Shown in pieces: positions 1-8,529 of a stretch of DNA of 64,000 nucleotides. Every line of letters begins with the position of its first letter. Positions within the stretch are counted from its first letter, which is position 1. The DNA comes from Vibrio bathopelagicus. Lineage in GTDB: Bacteria; Pseudomonadota; Gammaproteobacteria; Enterobacterales; Vibrionaceae. The notes under the pieces are model-generated. The model did not search any database. It was given only the letters and a program-made list of their open reading frames with translations, and was not told the DNA's origin. The DNA lies in assembly GCF_014879975.1 (NCBI RefSeq), contig NZ_CP062500.1:2170001-2234000 (forward strand), given 5' to 3'. A program made the position numbers and the translations under genes.

Positions 1-348
1 TACCAAGCCTTTAAGTTCATGTGGATCACGGGGCTTGAGTGGGCGTTAGAAAATCCAGTTGCGATGAAGTTCTTCACCAATGTTCATTTCGATCCGACGA
101 CTCAAACTCGAGAAGTCATCGTCTCACAGATGTTCGCATCGCTAGATGAAATTGTTTTGAAAGGACAAGAAGCTGGTGAACTGATGGTGTTAGACATCAA
201 CCTTGTTAGGCACTTCATTCACAGCCACTTTTTGATTTGTGCAAACTGGTTGATTGAGCAGAATGAGTTACCACCAGAGCAGTCAACCAAGTACATCAGC
301 GATAGCTTTGACATGTGCTGGCGTGCCGTCGGCGGCCAAAAATTGTAA
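1..348 (+). CDS. TetR/AcrR-type regulator, C-terminal part (5' truncated by window)
   Basis: The reading frame is open from base 1 and ends with TAA at 346-348, giving 115 residues of a protein whose start lies outside the window. The visible part is all-helical in character, with a Trp-rich first helix and a late segment reading ICANWLIE. This is the pattern of the ligand-binding/dimerisation half of TetR-family repressors; the DNA-binding helix-turn-helix would be in the missing N terminus. Ligand and targets cannot be inferred. Assignment to TetR is by general resemblance only. Confidence 0.55.
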   Translation, partial: YQAFKFMWITGLEWALENPVAMKFFTNVHFDPTTQTREVIVSQMFASLDEIVLKGQEAGELMVLDINLVRHFIHSHFLICANWLIEQNELPPEQSTKYISDSFDMCWRAVGGQKL

Positions 349-392
349 TTATCCCATTCCTCAAAAGGTCCGGTATTCCAAAAATGATCGAG

Positions 393-416
393 AGCGCCTT
401 ATTGGCGCTTTAATTA
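393..416 (+). terminator. Probable terminator after the TetR-type gene
   Basis: Stem AGCGCC / GGCGCT with a 5-base loop, followed by an A/T-rich run starting TTAATTATTT. The stem is short and the T run is interrupted, so this is a modest terminator. It lies 45 bases after the stop codon. Confidence 0.55.
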
Positions 417-819
417 TTTGGATACATTTTAGTCACTTCATCATATTGACTTTCAGCACCTTCTTTCAGTAACATCGCACCATCATTTCAAAAGAGAATA
501 ACGCCATAATGAAGTACTAACATCCTGACATCCGATTTATTTTTATAAAAATCATTTGGACTCTCGGGGTTAGTGGGCGTTACTTCGTCATCTATTTCTT
601 GAAAAATCAAGCTATTGAAGAGCAGTCGATTTAAGACTAATCTCTTTAAGATCAGCACCTTGAACAAAGAAAGCATTTCAGCAAGATAATCTCTATCTTT
701 TGCTGTCATCCTACTTAAGTAACGTCTTTGGCGATCTAAACATAGAATCCCACGTAGGAATCTATGCAGAAAAGCGCCTCACCCCTTTTACTCGTTTACA
801 CGTAAAGGGAGGTATTTTT
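417..819. other. Intergenic region before the ABC-F gene
   Basis: About 400 bases with no supported gene. A minus-strand frame at 488-709 has no ribosome-binding site and unremarkable composition. The in-frame upstream extension of the ABC-F gene (from 700) is considered untranslated because a strong Shine-Dalgarno sequence sits at the later start. Long leaders are common upstream of antibiotic-inducible ABC-F genes, but no clear attenuator hairpin was found. Confidence 0.4.
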
Positions 820-2394
820 ATGCCTACTATATTAGCCAACAATCTCTCATTCCAACTCGATACTGGTGAGTGGTTATTCAAAGACATCACCTTGAGTTTG
901 AGCAGTCGCCTGACAGGCTTAGTCGGAAGAAATGGGGCTGGAAAGTCATTACTACTTTCGTTACTGGTCGGGAAAACACAACCCACATCAGGCAGTGTTT
1001 CCAAACAAGGCTCGATCGGCTTTTACTCCCAGTTACCTTCAGAGCTCTTGGATAGCGCAATCAGCATTGCTGACTTCTTGGGGATCACCGAAAAGTTAGA
1101 CGCATTACACGCCATAGAACAAGGAAGCTGTGAACTTCAGCACTTCAATATCGTTGGAGAGGATTGGGATTTACAAGCGAACACCAAGCAACTTTTAGCC
1201 ACATTGAAAATAACCAATGGGTTGACCACACCGTGCAATACATTGAGCGGTGGGCAACTCGCTCTTTTACAGCTTCATCGGTTATTCGCATCAAACTACG
1301 ACATACTGATTCTCGACGAACCTTCAAACCATTTGGATAGCGACGGACGTAATTGGTTACTAGAGCAGTGCCAGTTGTTTGAAGGCAAAGTGCTTATCGT
1401 CAGTCACGATCGAAACTTATTGAGACACATGGAAGGGATCTATCACCTCAACAGTTTAGGTATGCGTTTCTACAAAGAGAATTACGATGATTACTTCACG
1501 CAAATGTCGAGTCAAAGTGAAGCACTGGATAAGCAGATAGCGCATCATCAATCGGAAAAGAAACGACTCGAGCGCCAAGCTCAGACTAACAAGGAAAAAG
1601 CACAACAACGTGAGTCTCAAGGTAACCGACTCCGAAAATCGGGTAGCCAACCCAAGATATTATTGGATGCCATGAAAGACAAAGCCGGACGAACGCAGGG
1701 AGCATCAGCCACTAACCAAAATAACTTAAAGGAGCAAAACCAAAATAAACTCCAGTCTCTTAAAGAACAACATGAGCAACTGAAACCGCAGGCCTTGTAT
1801 CTACAGCAGAGTAATAGCAAGAAAAAGAACGTGCTATTAACTATTGAAGAATGTCGCCTAAGTTTTGGTTCTGGTGCTCCTATTAGCTTCTCTCTCTCAC
1901 AAGGGGAACGATGCTATCTAACCGGGGCTAATGGGTGCGGAAAATCGACACTGTTAAAAGCCATTCATGGCCAACACTCGAACTATATCGGCTCCATTAA
2001 GCGCTTAGGGGCAACGGTATACTTGGATCAACACTTTGGCCTGTTAGACACCAACGACACCATGTTCGATAGTTTGATGACACACAGCTTTGGGTTAACA
2101 GAAAGTGACGCTCGAACCTTACTCGCTGGAATAGGGTTCAGGCGAGACTCCGTATACCGAAAAGTGGCACATTTAAGTGGTGGTGAAAAAATGAAACTGG
2201 CGATGTTGATCGTTAGCCATAAACAAGACACCCCGCTTCTCTTGCTCGATGAACCGGACAACCACCTAGACATAGACTCAAAGCAAATATTGGCGTCCGC
2301 TTTGCGTGAATACAAAGGTGCATTTATCTTGGTGAGTCATGATAGCGACTTTGTTGAAGAAGTCGGCGTCAGCCAAAACCATATACAGCTTTAA
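820..2394 (+). CDS. ABC-F family ATPase (ribosome-associated type)
   Basis: A 524-residue cytosolic protein with two ABC ATPase domains and no membrane segments, the layout of ABC-F translation factors that act at the ribosomal E site. The first domain has Walker A GRNGAGKS at residues 36-43, then LSGGQ and a Walker B LILDEPSNHLD. A long charged Lys/Gln/Glu linker (about 225-320) follows. The second domain has GANGCGKS, LSGGE and LLLLDEPDNHLD. The start was placed at ATG 820 because GGGAGG lies 5 to 11 bases upstream, although the frame is open to 700. It does not closely resemble EttA, Uup, YheS or YbiT as I remember them, so the subgroup is open. It could be a housekeeping factor or an antibiotic-resistance (ARE) type. 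Confidence 0.85.
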   Translation: MPTILANNLSFQLDTGEWLFKDITLSLSSRLTGLVGRNGAGKSLLLSLLVGKTQPTSGSVSKQGSIGFYSQLPSELLDSAISIADFLGITEKLDALHAIEQGSCELQHFNIVGEDWDLQANTKQLLATLKITNGLTTPCNTLSGGQLALLQLHRLFASNYDILILDEPSNHLDSDGRNWLLEQCQLFEGKVLIVSHDRNLLRHMEGIYHLNSLGMRFYKENYDDYFTQMSSQSEALDKQIAHHQSEKKRLERQAQTNKEKAQQRESQGNRLRKSGSQPKILLDAMKDKAGRTQGASATNQNNLKEQNQNKLQSLKEQHEQLKPQALYLQQSNSKKKNVLLTIEECRLSFGSGAPISFSLSQGERCYLTGANGCGKSTLLKAIHGQHSNYIGSIKRLGATVYLDQHFGLLDTNDTMFDSLMTHSFGLTESDARTLLAGIGFRRDSVYRKVAHLSGGEKMKLAMLIVSHKQDTPLLLLDEPDNHLDIDSKQILASALREYKGAFILVSHDSDFVEEVGVSQNHIQL

Positions 2395-2426
2395 CCTTCG
2401 TAAATTCGTTCACTTAGTTTAGTTAA

Positions 2427-2456
2427 GCGAGCATCGTTCCGGTGCTCGCCTTTCTT
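2427..2456 (+). terminator. Terminator of the ABC-F gene
   Basis: Seven-base stem GCGAGCA / TGCTCGC around a 9-base loop, followed by CTTTCTT. It lies 33 bases after the ABC-F stop codon and just before the LRR-kinase gene. Confidence 0.75.
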
Positions 2457-2508
2457 GATTGAGACAAGTAAACTACGCGCCTCGAACATCTATTCATAAG
2501 GCTAAGGT

Positions 2509-3747
2509 TTGCATACTCTAGAACAATTAAAATCAGGGCAACTAAACGGTATTACGCGCTTACAACTGTCAGAAGGTCTCACCGAGTTTCCTTTAGAGAT
2601 CTTAGAACTCGCTGACTCTCTTGAGATTCTAGACCTTTCAGGTAATCAACTGTCAGATTTACCAGAAGAGTTATCACAGCTGGCCAACCTGCGTATTATC
2701 TTCGCGTCGAATAACCTGTTTACGCACCTTCCTGATGTTCTAGGTACACTTCCTAAGCTTGAAATGGTTGGCTTCAAAACTAATCAAATCAAAACCGTTG
2801 GCGAGCAGTCTCTGCCCGCTCAATTGCGTTGGTTGATCCTGACAGATAATGCAATCGAGGTTCTTCCTCACTCTTTAGGTGAAAGACCACGCCTGCAAAA
2901 ACTCGCATTGGCGGGTAACAAGATTCGCGTTTTACCAGAAAGCATGGAAAACCTATCAAACCTTGAGCTAGTTCGTCTGTCTGCAAACCAACTGACTGAA
3001 TTCCCGGAGTTCCTTATCAAGCTACCAAAACTGGCTTGGTTAGCGTTTGCGGGTAACCCGTTTTGCAAACACCCAAGTAGTTTAGATAGCGTGCCTGCCG
3101 TGAGTTCGCAATGCTACTCACTCAATCAAGTGCTTGGCCAAGGTGCGTCTGGTGTGATTTCTCATGCTAACTGGTTAAACCGTGACTTTGATTTCCCACA
3201 AGAAGTGGCCGTTAAAGTATTCAAAGGCGAAGTCACCAGTGACGGCTACCCACATGATGAGTTGGAAGCGTGTCTGCAGGCTGGACATCATGGCAACTTG
3301 GTAAAATCTATCGCTCAAGTCGAGGAACAAGACTACCTAGCTTTGGTGATGGAACTCATTCCAAGTAGTTACTACAACCTAGGGTTGCCACCGACACTCG
3401 AGACTTGTACGCGTGATACTTTCCCAGAAGGTTTCGAACTTCCAATCGCGCAAATCGACAACATCGTTACCCAAATGATCAATGTATTTAATCACCTGCA
3501 TGACAACAAGGTTTGTCACGGTGATTTATACGCGCACAACACCTTAGTCAATGAGCAAGGTCAGATGATCTTTGGTGACTTCGGAGCTGCGACTATCTAC
3601 GGTTACCTAACTGAAGAGCAGCAACAAGGCATTCGCCGAATTGAAGCACGTGCATTGAAGTACTTTATTGAAGACCTACTGACGGTTTGCGCTGCAAGCG
3701 ACATCAACTCAGAGCTGTATAAGAAACTCGAAAGCTATCACGCATAA
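2509..3747 (+). CDS. Leucine-rich-repeat protein with C-terminal Ser/Thr-type protein kinase
   Basis: A 412-residue cytosolic protein. Residues about 14-190 are roughly seven leucine-rich repeats of the LxxLPxxLxxLxxLxxLxLxxNxL type. Residues about 203-400 are a eukaryote-like kinase domain with all catalytic elements visible: glycine loop GQGASG (210-215), Lys236 in AVKVF, helix-C Glu251 in DELEA, catalytic loop HGDLYAHN (Asp339, Asn344) and DFG (357-359). HGD replaces the usual HRD. The start is TTG with TAAGG seven bases upstream. It stands alone between two terminators, so no partner is suggested by context. Similar LRR-kinase proteins occur in many marine gammaproteobacteria; substrate and role are not known to me. 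Confidence 0.85.
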   Translation: MHTLEQLKSGQLNGITRLQLSEGLTEFPLEILELADSLEILDLSGNQLSDLPEELSQLANLRIIFASNNLFTHLPDVLGTLPKLEMVGFKTNQIKTVGEQSLPAQLRWLILTDNAIEVLPHSLGERPRLQKLALAGNKIRVLPESMENLSNLELVRLSANQLTEFPEFLIKLPKLAWLAFAGNPFCKHPSSLDSVPAVSSQCYSLNQVLGQGASGVISHANWLNRDFDFPQEVAVKVFKGEVTSDGYPHDELEACLQAGHHGNLVKSIAQVEEQDYLALVMELIPSSYYNLGLPPTLETCTRDTFPEGFELPIAQIDNIVTQMINVFNHLHDNKVCHGDLYAHNTLVNEQGQMIFGDFGAATIYGYLTEEQQQGIRRIEARALKYFIEDLLTVCAASDINSELYKKLESYHA

Positions 3748-3789
3748 GAGCTACATGCTTAAGCGCTCAATCAAGTTTCTCCAGAAATG

Positions 3790-3822
3790 AAAAAGCTAAC
3801 GTTGATCGTTAGCTTTTTTCTT
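3790..3822 (+). terminator. Terminator of the LRR-kinase gene
   Basis: AAAAAGCTAACG / CGTTAGCTTTTTT hairpin with a 5-base loop and a T-rich tail. The A run on the left lets it work in both directions, which suits the convergent gene ending at 3881. Confidence 0.9.
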
Positions 3823-3880
3823 TTTGCGTATTGATGAACCCAATCAGACTCAAGCTTGGCTTCTTTCTGTTACGAATGAC

Positions 3881-4318
3881 TTAACTAGCTTCCACTTGAA
3901 CAAGCTTAAGGTAAGAGTGGAGTTCTTGATTCTTATACTCCACTGCCGAATGAATATTAAGGTCTTTACACGCGACAACATCAAACTGGTAACGATTGTC
4001 ACCTTTATTGATTTCAACTTGCAGCAACCCGCTTTTCAGCAACCAATGACCTTGTGTTTCAAATCGGTCAAACAACCGATATTCCGTTAGACTACCATCA
4101 GAATGAAAGTGAACCTCGGTAATGTACCCTGCGGGGCAACTTTTTACCCAAGTCCGCCCTAATACATCTTCCTCAACAAAGTTTCTTTTGCTCTCGCACC
4201 ACTTTAAATAATCGGCACTCTCACTCAGATCTCTATCAAGGTCATTCTTAGACAATAACGTTTGGTCTTGTTGTTCACGATAGTAAAGCTGAAGCAGTGT
4301 CTGTTGGTTATTACTCAT
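3881..4318 (-). CDS. Conserved hypothetical protein, 145 aa
   Basis: A 145-residue soluble protein without signal peptide or membrane segment. The N-terminal 45 residues are hydrophilic and probably helical; the rest alternates in a beta-strand-like way (for example HFHSDGSLTEYRLFDRFE), resembling small lipocalin-like or META-like folds, but I do not recognise the family. It lies between the LRR-kinase terminator and yqfB on the same strand as yqfB, 50 bases downstream of it, so the two could be cotranscribed. Function unknown. Confidence 0.65.
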   Translation of the reverse strand: MSNNQQTLLQLYYREQQDQTLLSKNDLDRDLSESADYLKWCESKRNFVEEDVLGRTWVKSCPAGYITEVHFHSDGSLTEYRLFDRFETQGHWLLKSGLLQVEINKGDNRYQFDVVACKDLNIHSAVEYKNQELHSYLKLVQVEAS

Positions 4319-4342
4319 TAATCGCCATCCCTAGCTAGTCAG

Positions 4343-4363
4343 TCCAATCCAATCCAATCCAAT
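4343..4363. repeat. 5-bp tandem repeat TCCAA x4
   Basis: Four perfect copies of TCCAA plus one base, in the 50-base gap between the hypothetical gene ending upstream and yqfB. Confidence 0.85.
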
Positions 4364-4368
4364 AAGGC

Positions 4369-4686
4369 TTAAGCTACCAATTCATAAGAGACCACATAAA
4401 GCTCAGAGATCCCTGGGTAAATATCTTGAATCACACCCTTCAGGACTTCTAGCGTCATGTTCTCTTGTTGAGCATGGAATTCGCCTAAATCATCAAACAG
4501 GATTGGTTCAACGCTAATGATCTTAAGGTTACAGAACACACGTCCTTGCTCTAGCGTTGATACTTCCACAACACTACCCGGCTGGTAGTCGCACTCAGAT
4601 TCATCACGAATAGTAATCGTCTTTTTGCCTGAAAGGATATCGGTTTCAAAACGTTCGAAGAACGTCATAGTAGTAGGTGCGCACAT
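4369..4686 (-). CDS. yqfB: N4-acetylcytidine amidohydrolase, ASCH domain (YqfB)
   Basis: A 105-residue single-domain ASCH protein that closely matches my recollection of E. coli YqfB, which hydrolyses N4-acetylcytidine to cytidine and acetate in nucleoside salvage. Shared blocks are TFFERFETDILSGKKTITIRDESE near the N terminus (Lys/Thr catalytic region), HAQQENMTL in the middle and IQDIYPG near the end. The start was set at ATG 4686 (MCAP...), with an alternative at 4668 (MTFFERF). The frame stays open upstream through the 7-bp tandem repeat, but that extension has no family counterpart and only a TTG start. Single gene downstream of the rplT terminator. Confidence 0.88.
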   Translation of the reverse strand: MCAPTTMTFFERFETDILSGKKTITIRDESECDYQPGSVVEVSTLEQGRVFCNLKIISVEPILFDDLGEFHAQQENMTLEVLKGVIQDIYPGISELYVVSYELVA

Positions 4687-4784
4687 AGAAAACCTAGTAT
4701 TAGTTAAAGGTAATATTGAGGCTAAGTTATATAACAGAAAGGAGAGCGAAGCGAATGAAATATAGGAGGATAGACCGCTAAAGT

Positions 4785-4865
<81 letters not shown>

Positions 4866-4894
4866 GAATGAGGCAGAGCCAAATAGCAGGCAAT

Positions 4895-4922
4895 AAAAAA
4901 GGAGAACCGAAGTTCTCCTTTT
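4895..4922 (-). terminator. Terminator of the thrS-infC-rpmI-rplT operon
   Basis: On the minus strand, GGAGAAC / GTTCTCC around a UUCG tetraloop, followed by a run of six T. It lies 26 bases beyond the rplT stop. Confidence 0.93.
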
Positions 4923-4947
4923 CTTAAACCTTTAAGCTAACTCTAAA

Positions 4948-5301
4948 TTATAGAGATGCTTTCGCTTTTTCAACTAGAACAGCAAATGCTGCTTTGTCGA
5001 ATACTGCGATGTCGGCAAGAATCTTACGATCGATCTCGATAGATGCTTTCTTAAGACCGTTGATGAAACGGCTGTAAGATAGACCATTTTGACGAGATGC
5101 CGCGTTGATACGTGCAATCCAAAGTTGACGGAATTGACGTTTCTTGTTGCGACGGTCACGGTAAGCGTATTGACCAGCTTTGGTAACTGCTTGGAAAGCT
5201 ACGCGGTAAACACGTGAACGTGCTCCGTAGTAACCTTTAGCTTGTTTTAGAACTTTCTTATGACGTGCACGAGCTTGTACACCACGTTTTACGCGAGGCA
5301 T
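4948..5301 (-). CDS. rplT: 50S ribosomal protein L20
   Basis: A 117-residue basic protein matching L20 over its full length ([16 protein letters not shown] start, [24 protein letters not shown]). L20 binds 23S rRNA early in assembly of the large subunit. In E. coli it also represses its own operon by binding the rpmI leader. It is last in the thrS-infC-rpmI-rplT operon, 42 bases after rpmI, followed directly by a strong terminator. Confidence 0.98.
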   Translation of the reverse strand: MPRVKRGVQARARHKKVLKQAKGYYGARSRVYRVAFQAVTKAGQYAYRDRRNKKRQFRQLWIARINAASRQNGLSYSRFINGLKKASIEIDRKILADIAVFDKAAFAVLVEKAKASL

Positions 5302-5343
5302 TATGCTTCTCCTAAACTAAACGAATTTATAAACTAAAAAGAA

Positions 5344-5538
5344 TTAAGCGTATGGCATCATACGTAGAACTTGAGCAACTTCACATTTAGGAAGGATCGA
5401 GTTCGGACGAAGCTGACGCTTGTTCTTAGTAGTACGCTTAGTCAGGATGTGACGTTTACCAGCGTGCTTAAACTTAATACCACCAGCAGTTTTCTGGAAA
5501 CGCTTAGCAGCACCTTTGTTGGTTTTCATCTTAGGCAT
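5344..5538 (-). CDS. rpmI: 50S ribosomal protein L35
   Basis: A 64-residue highly basic protein with the L35 signature ([35 protein letters not shown]). It is a small large-subunit protein, third in the operon. The 104-base spacer before it carries two mutually exclusive hairpins that could be the control site for rpmI-rplT expression. Shine-Dalgarno GCGGAG lies upstream of the start. Confidence 0.98.
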   Translation of the reverse strand: MPKMKTNKGAAKRFQKTAGGIKFKHAGKRHILTKRTTKNKRQLRPNSILPKCEVAQVLRMMPYA

Positions 5539-5587
5539 GATGAATAACTCCGCATTGTTGAGTTGTTAATAACATAGTAATTAGGGC

Positions 5588-5616
5588 GAATAAAACCCTA
5601 CAGCCTAGGGCTGCAA
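5588..5616 (-). promoter_or_regulatory. Alternative hairpins in the infC-rpmI spacer (candidate L20 operator/attenuator)
   Basis: On the minus strand two stems share bases: CAGCC/GGCTG (5601-5605 with 5609-5613) and CCCTA/TAGGG (5596-5600 with 5606-5610), the second followed by TTTTA. In E. coli, L20 represses rpmI-rplT translation through a structured site in this region. That this is the Vibrio equivalent is inference; the stems are only 5 bp each. Confidence 0.35.
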
Positions 5617-5642
5617 GGTTTAATTACTTGTAAAGCCGTTAA

Positions 5643-6194
5643 TTACTTCTTTTTAGGGGCCAACACCATGATCATCTGGCGACCTTCAATTCTCGTTGGG
5701 AAAGATTCGACAACTGCAAATTCTTCAGTATCTACTTTCAAACGATTAAGAACGTCAACACCGATTTCTTGGTGAGCCATTTCGCGGCCACGGAAGCGAA
5801 TTGTTACCTTCACTTTGTTGCCGTCTTCTAGGAAACCAGTCAGGTTGCGTAGTTTTACCTGATAGTCTCCAATATCAGTTCCAGGTCGGAATTTAATTTC
5901 CTTGATCTGAACCTGCTTTTGCTTTTTCTTCTGTTCTTTCGCAGCTTTGCTCTTCTCGAAGAGGAACTTACCGTAGTCCATCACACGACAAACTGGCGGC
6001 TCGGCGTTAGGGCTGATCTCTACAAGATCCATACCAGCTTCATTTGCAGCTTCCATCGCTTCAGCGATTGTTACTACACCAACAGCTTCGCCGTCTGCGC
6101 CAGTTAGACGCACTTCACGAACGCCACGAATGTCACCGTTTAAACGGTGCTGGTTTTGTTTGGCCGGTTGTTGGCCACGTCTTCCGCCTTTAAT
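5643..6194 (-). CDS. infC: Translation initiation factor IF-3 (AUU start)
   Basis: IF-3 binds the 30S subunit and checks the start codon. The protein is 183 residues beginning with an ATT start at 6194 (then [22 protein letters not shown]). GGAGGAATAG is placed ideally just upstream, inside the last codons of thrS. An N-terminal domain with the conserved [21 protein letters not shown] is followed by a Lys-rich linker helix and a C-terminal domain ending VLAPKKK. Starting at the first ATG/GTG instead would delete the first 27 residues of a conserved domain. AUU is the known autoregulatory start of infC in enterobacteria. thrS ends two bases upstream. Confidence 0.97.
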   Translation of the reverse strand: MKGGRRGQQPAKQNQHRLNGDIRGVREVRLTGADGEAVGVVTIAEAMEAANEAGMDLVEISPNAEPPVCRVMDYGKFLFEKSKAAKEQKKKQKQVQIKEIKFRPGTDIGDYQVKLRNLTGFLEDGNKVKVTIRFRGREMAHQEIGVDVLNRLKVDTEEFAVVESFPTRIEGRQMIMVLAPKKK

Positions 6195-6196
6195 AG

Positions 6197-8125
6197 CTAT
6201 TCCTCCAGATTAAGCTTACGGCTTGAAACCTCGGCTTGGATGTATGAAATAAAGTCATCCACTTTAAACTTGCCAAGGTCCTTGCCTTTACGTGTACGTA
6301 CTGCTATTTCGCCGGCTTCCATTTCTTGGTCACCACACACAAGCATGAACGGTACACGTTTCAAAGTATGTTCGCGGATTTTAAAGCCAATCTTCTCATT
6401 TCTCAAGTCTGCTTTGACTCTAAATCCACTTTTTTGCAGTTTTTTCGCAATTTCTTGTACATATTCAGACTGTTTGTCTGTAATGCCCATAACAATTGCT
6501 TGTTCTGGCGCCAACCACGTTGGGAAGAAGCCAGCGTATTCTTCAATAAGAATACCGATGAAGCGTTCTAGTGAACCTAAAATAGCGCGGTGGATCATAA
6601 CTGGCGTGTGACGCTCGTTATCTTCACCTACGTAAGTTGCACCTAAACGTTCTGGTAATGCAAAATCGAGCTGCACTGTACCACATTGCCATGCGCGGTC
6701 CAAACAATCATGCAAAGTAAATTCAATCTTAGGTCCGTAGAACGCACCCTCGCCTTCTTGAATCTCGTATGCAATCTCCATCGCCTCAAGCGCTTGCTTA
6801 AGATCGGCCTCTGCACGGTCCCACATTTCGTCTGAACCTACACGCTGTTCTGGACGAGTAGATAGCTTAACAACAATGTTTTCGAAACCGAAAGTTGTGT
6901 AAGTATCGTAAACCATTTCAATACAAGCTTTAACTTCTTGCTGAACTTGGTCTTCAGTACAGAATACGTGAGCATCATCTTGAGTGAAACCACGAACACG
7001 CATAATGCCGTGAAGTGCGCCAGACGGCTCGTTACGGTGACATGAGCCAAACTCAGCCATACGTAGCGGTAGATCACGGTAAGATTTCAAACCTTGGTTA
7101 AAGATTTGAACGTGACCAGGACAGTTCATTGGCTTGATCGCGTATTCACGGTTCTCAGAAGAAGTAGTGAACATCGCTTCAGCGTACTTATCCCAGTGAC
7201 CAGAACGTTCCCAAAGAACACGGTCCATCATTAACGGGCCTTTAACTTCTTGGTAATCGTACTCAGTCAGTTTCTGACGAATAAATACTTCTAGCTCACG
7301 GAAGATAGTCCAACCGTTGTGATGCCAGAACACCATGCCTGGTGCTTCTTGCTGCATGTGGAATAGATCTAAGTGCTTACCGATTTTACGGTGATCACGC
7401 TTAGCCGCTTCTTCTAGGCGCACTAGGTGGGCCTTAAGCGCTTTCTTATCATGGAATGCAGTGCCGTAGATACGTTGAAGCATCTTGTTGTCACTGTTAC
7501 CACGCCAGTAAGCACCCGCTACGTTAAGTAGCGTGAAGTGTTGGCAGAAGCCCATATGTGGAACGTGTGGACCACGACACATATCGATGTATTCTTCATG
7601 ATGGTACAGGCCTGGACGATCGTCTTTAGAAACGTTCTCATCCAAGATTTCGATTTTGTAAGTCTCGCCGCGAGCTTCGAATGCGTCACGCGCTTCCTGC
7701 CAGCTAACTTTCTTCTTAACAACCTGATACTTGGTCTTCGCTAGCTCTTTCATACGCTTTTCAATCTTTTCTAGATCTTCTTGCGTTAGAGAGTGCTCAA
7801 GGTCGATATCGTAGTAGAAACCGTTATCGATGGTAGGACCAATCGCCATTTTCGCTTCTGGAAAAAGCTGCTTAATCGCGTGGCCTAAAAGGTGAGCACA
7901 AGAGTGACGAACGATCTCAAGGCCATCAACTTCATCTTTAGCAGTGATGATTTCTAGGCTTGCATCGTTTTCGATAAGGTCACAAGCATCAACACGCTCA
8001 CCATCTACACGACCAGCAATGGTCGCTTTCGCAAGACCAGGACCGATTGATAGGGCAACATCTAAAGTTGATACAGGGTTGTCAAATTGACGCTGACTAC
8101 CGTCAGGAAGAGTAATAATTGGCAT
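6197..8125 (-). CDS. thrS: Threonyl-tRNA synthetase
   Basis: A 642-residue class II synthetase, the same length as E. coli ThrRS. Order of domains: TGS domain (about 1-60), editing domain with HxxxH (HSCAHLLGH), class II catalytic core with motif 2 ([15 protein letters not shown], then [12 protein letters not shown]) and motif 3 near GSLERFIG, and a C-terminal anticodon-binding domain. The start was set at ATG 8125 (MPIITLPDG) rather than the longer frame to 8164, since all ThrRS begin here. First gene of the operon; its stop is 2 bases from the infC start, so translation is probably coupled. In V. cholerae N16961 this operon is, as I recall, on chromosome II; its neighbours here are chromosome I-type genes. 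Confidence 0.98.
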   Translation of the reverse strand: MPIITLPDGSQRQFDNPVSTLDVALSIGPGLAKATIAGRVDGERVDACDLIENDASLEIITAKDEVDGLEIVRHSCAHLLGHAIKQLFPEAKMAIGPTIDNGFYYDIDLEHSLTQEDLEKIEKRMKELAKTKYQVVKKKVSWQEARDAFEARGETYKIEILDENVSKDDRPGLYHHEEYIDMCRGPHVPHMGFCQHFTLLNVAGAYWRGNSDNKMLQRIYGTAFHDKKALKAHLVRLEEAAKRDHRKIGKHLDLFHMQQEAPGMVFWHHNGWTIFRELEVFIRQKLTEYDYQEVKGPLMMDRVLWERSGHWDKYAEAMFTTSSENREYAIKPMNCPGHVQIFNQGLKSYRDLPLRMAEFGSCHRNEPSGALHGIMRVRGFTQDDAHVFCTEDQVQQEVKACIEMVYDTYTTFGFENIVVKLSTRPEQRVGSDEMWDRAEADLKQALEAMEIAYEIQEGEGAFYGPKIEFTLHDCLDRAWQCGTVQLDFALPERLGATYVGEDNERHTPVMIHRAILGSLERFIGILIEEYAGFFPTWLAPEQAIVMGITDKQSEYVQEIAKKLQKSGFRVKADLRNEKIGFKIREHTLKRVPFMLVCGDQEMEAGEIAVRTRKGKDLGKFKVDDFISYIQAEVSSRKLNLEE

Positions 8126-8529
8126 TATTTGTCCTTTACAGTGGTGTTGCACACCAAGCAACACATGAAAATGTTTAATATATGTTTTTCAACCAACAAG
8201 TATGTTGATCGGAGATATATGCATAATAAAGATACCCACATAGAAGCAAATACAGATGCCCCATTTGTGAGTAGCCGAACATTGTAACGAAATTATATGA
8301 AATGACAATGACAGAGAGAACTGGCCTACTCTCCAACTACTTCGTTTAATAATAACGTACCATTTCAGCAATAACTTCGCTGATCCCTTCAATCCCTCTT
8401 TCCAATCGAGCAGCATCAACTTAACTATTATCCCTATCTCTTGTGAGTTCGCTCTTTCAACTTATCTCTTACAAACTAGACATTTAGAACTAAGCTATAT
8501 AGAAGCAACGGAATGCGGATGAGGTGCAT
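8126..8529. other. Divergent intergenic region between thrS and the DUF3187 gene
   Basis: About 400 bases holding promoters for two divergent genes. It contains a short minus-strand coding remnant (described separately). I could not identify a ThrRS-type operator with confidence. Confidence 0.4.
8346..8420 (-). pseudogene. 24-codon coding remnant (possible gene tail)
   Basis: A minus-strand stretch between two in-frame stops reads VDAARLERGIEGISEVIAEM then VRYY and stop. The composition is strikingly protein-like (LERGIEGISEVIAEM as an amphipathic helix) and resembles the last helix of PLP-dependent MocR/aminotransferase-fold proteins. There is no start codon or gene body. It is best explained as the decayed 3' end of a lost gene; chance is also possible. 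Confidence 0.25.

Noticed and set aside
488..709. Minus-strand 73-codon frame between the TetR-type and ABC-F genes
   Set aside because: No ribosome-binding site, A/T-driven composition, overlaps the ABC-F leader, no family resemblance.
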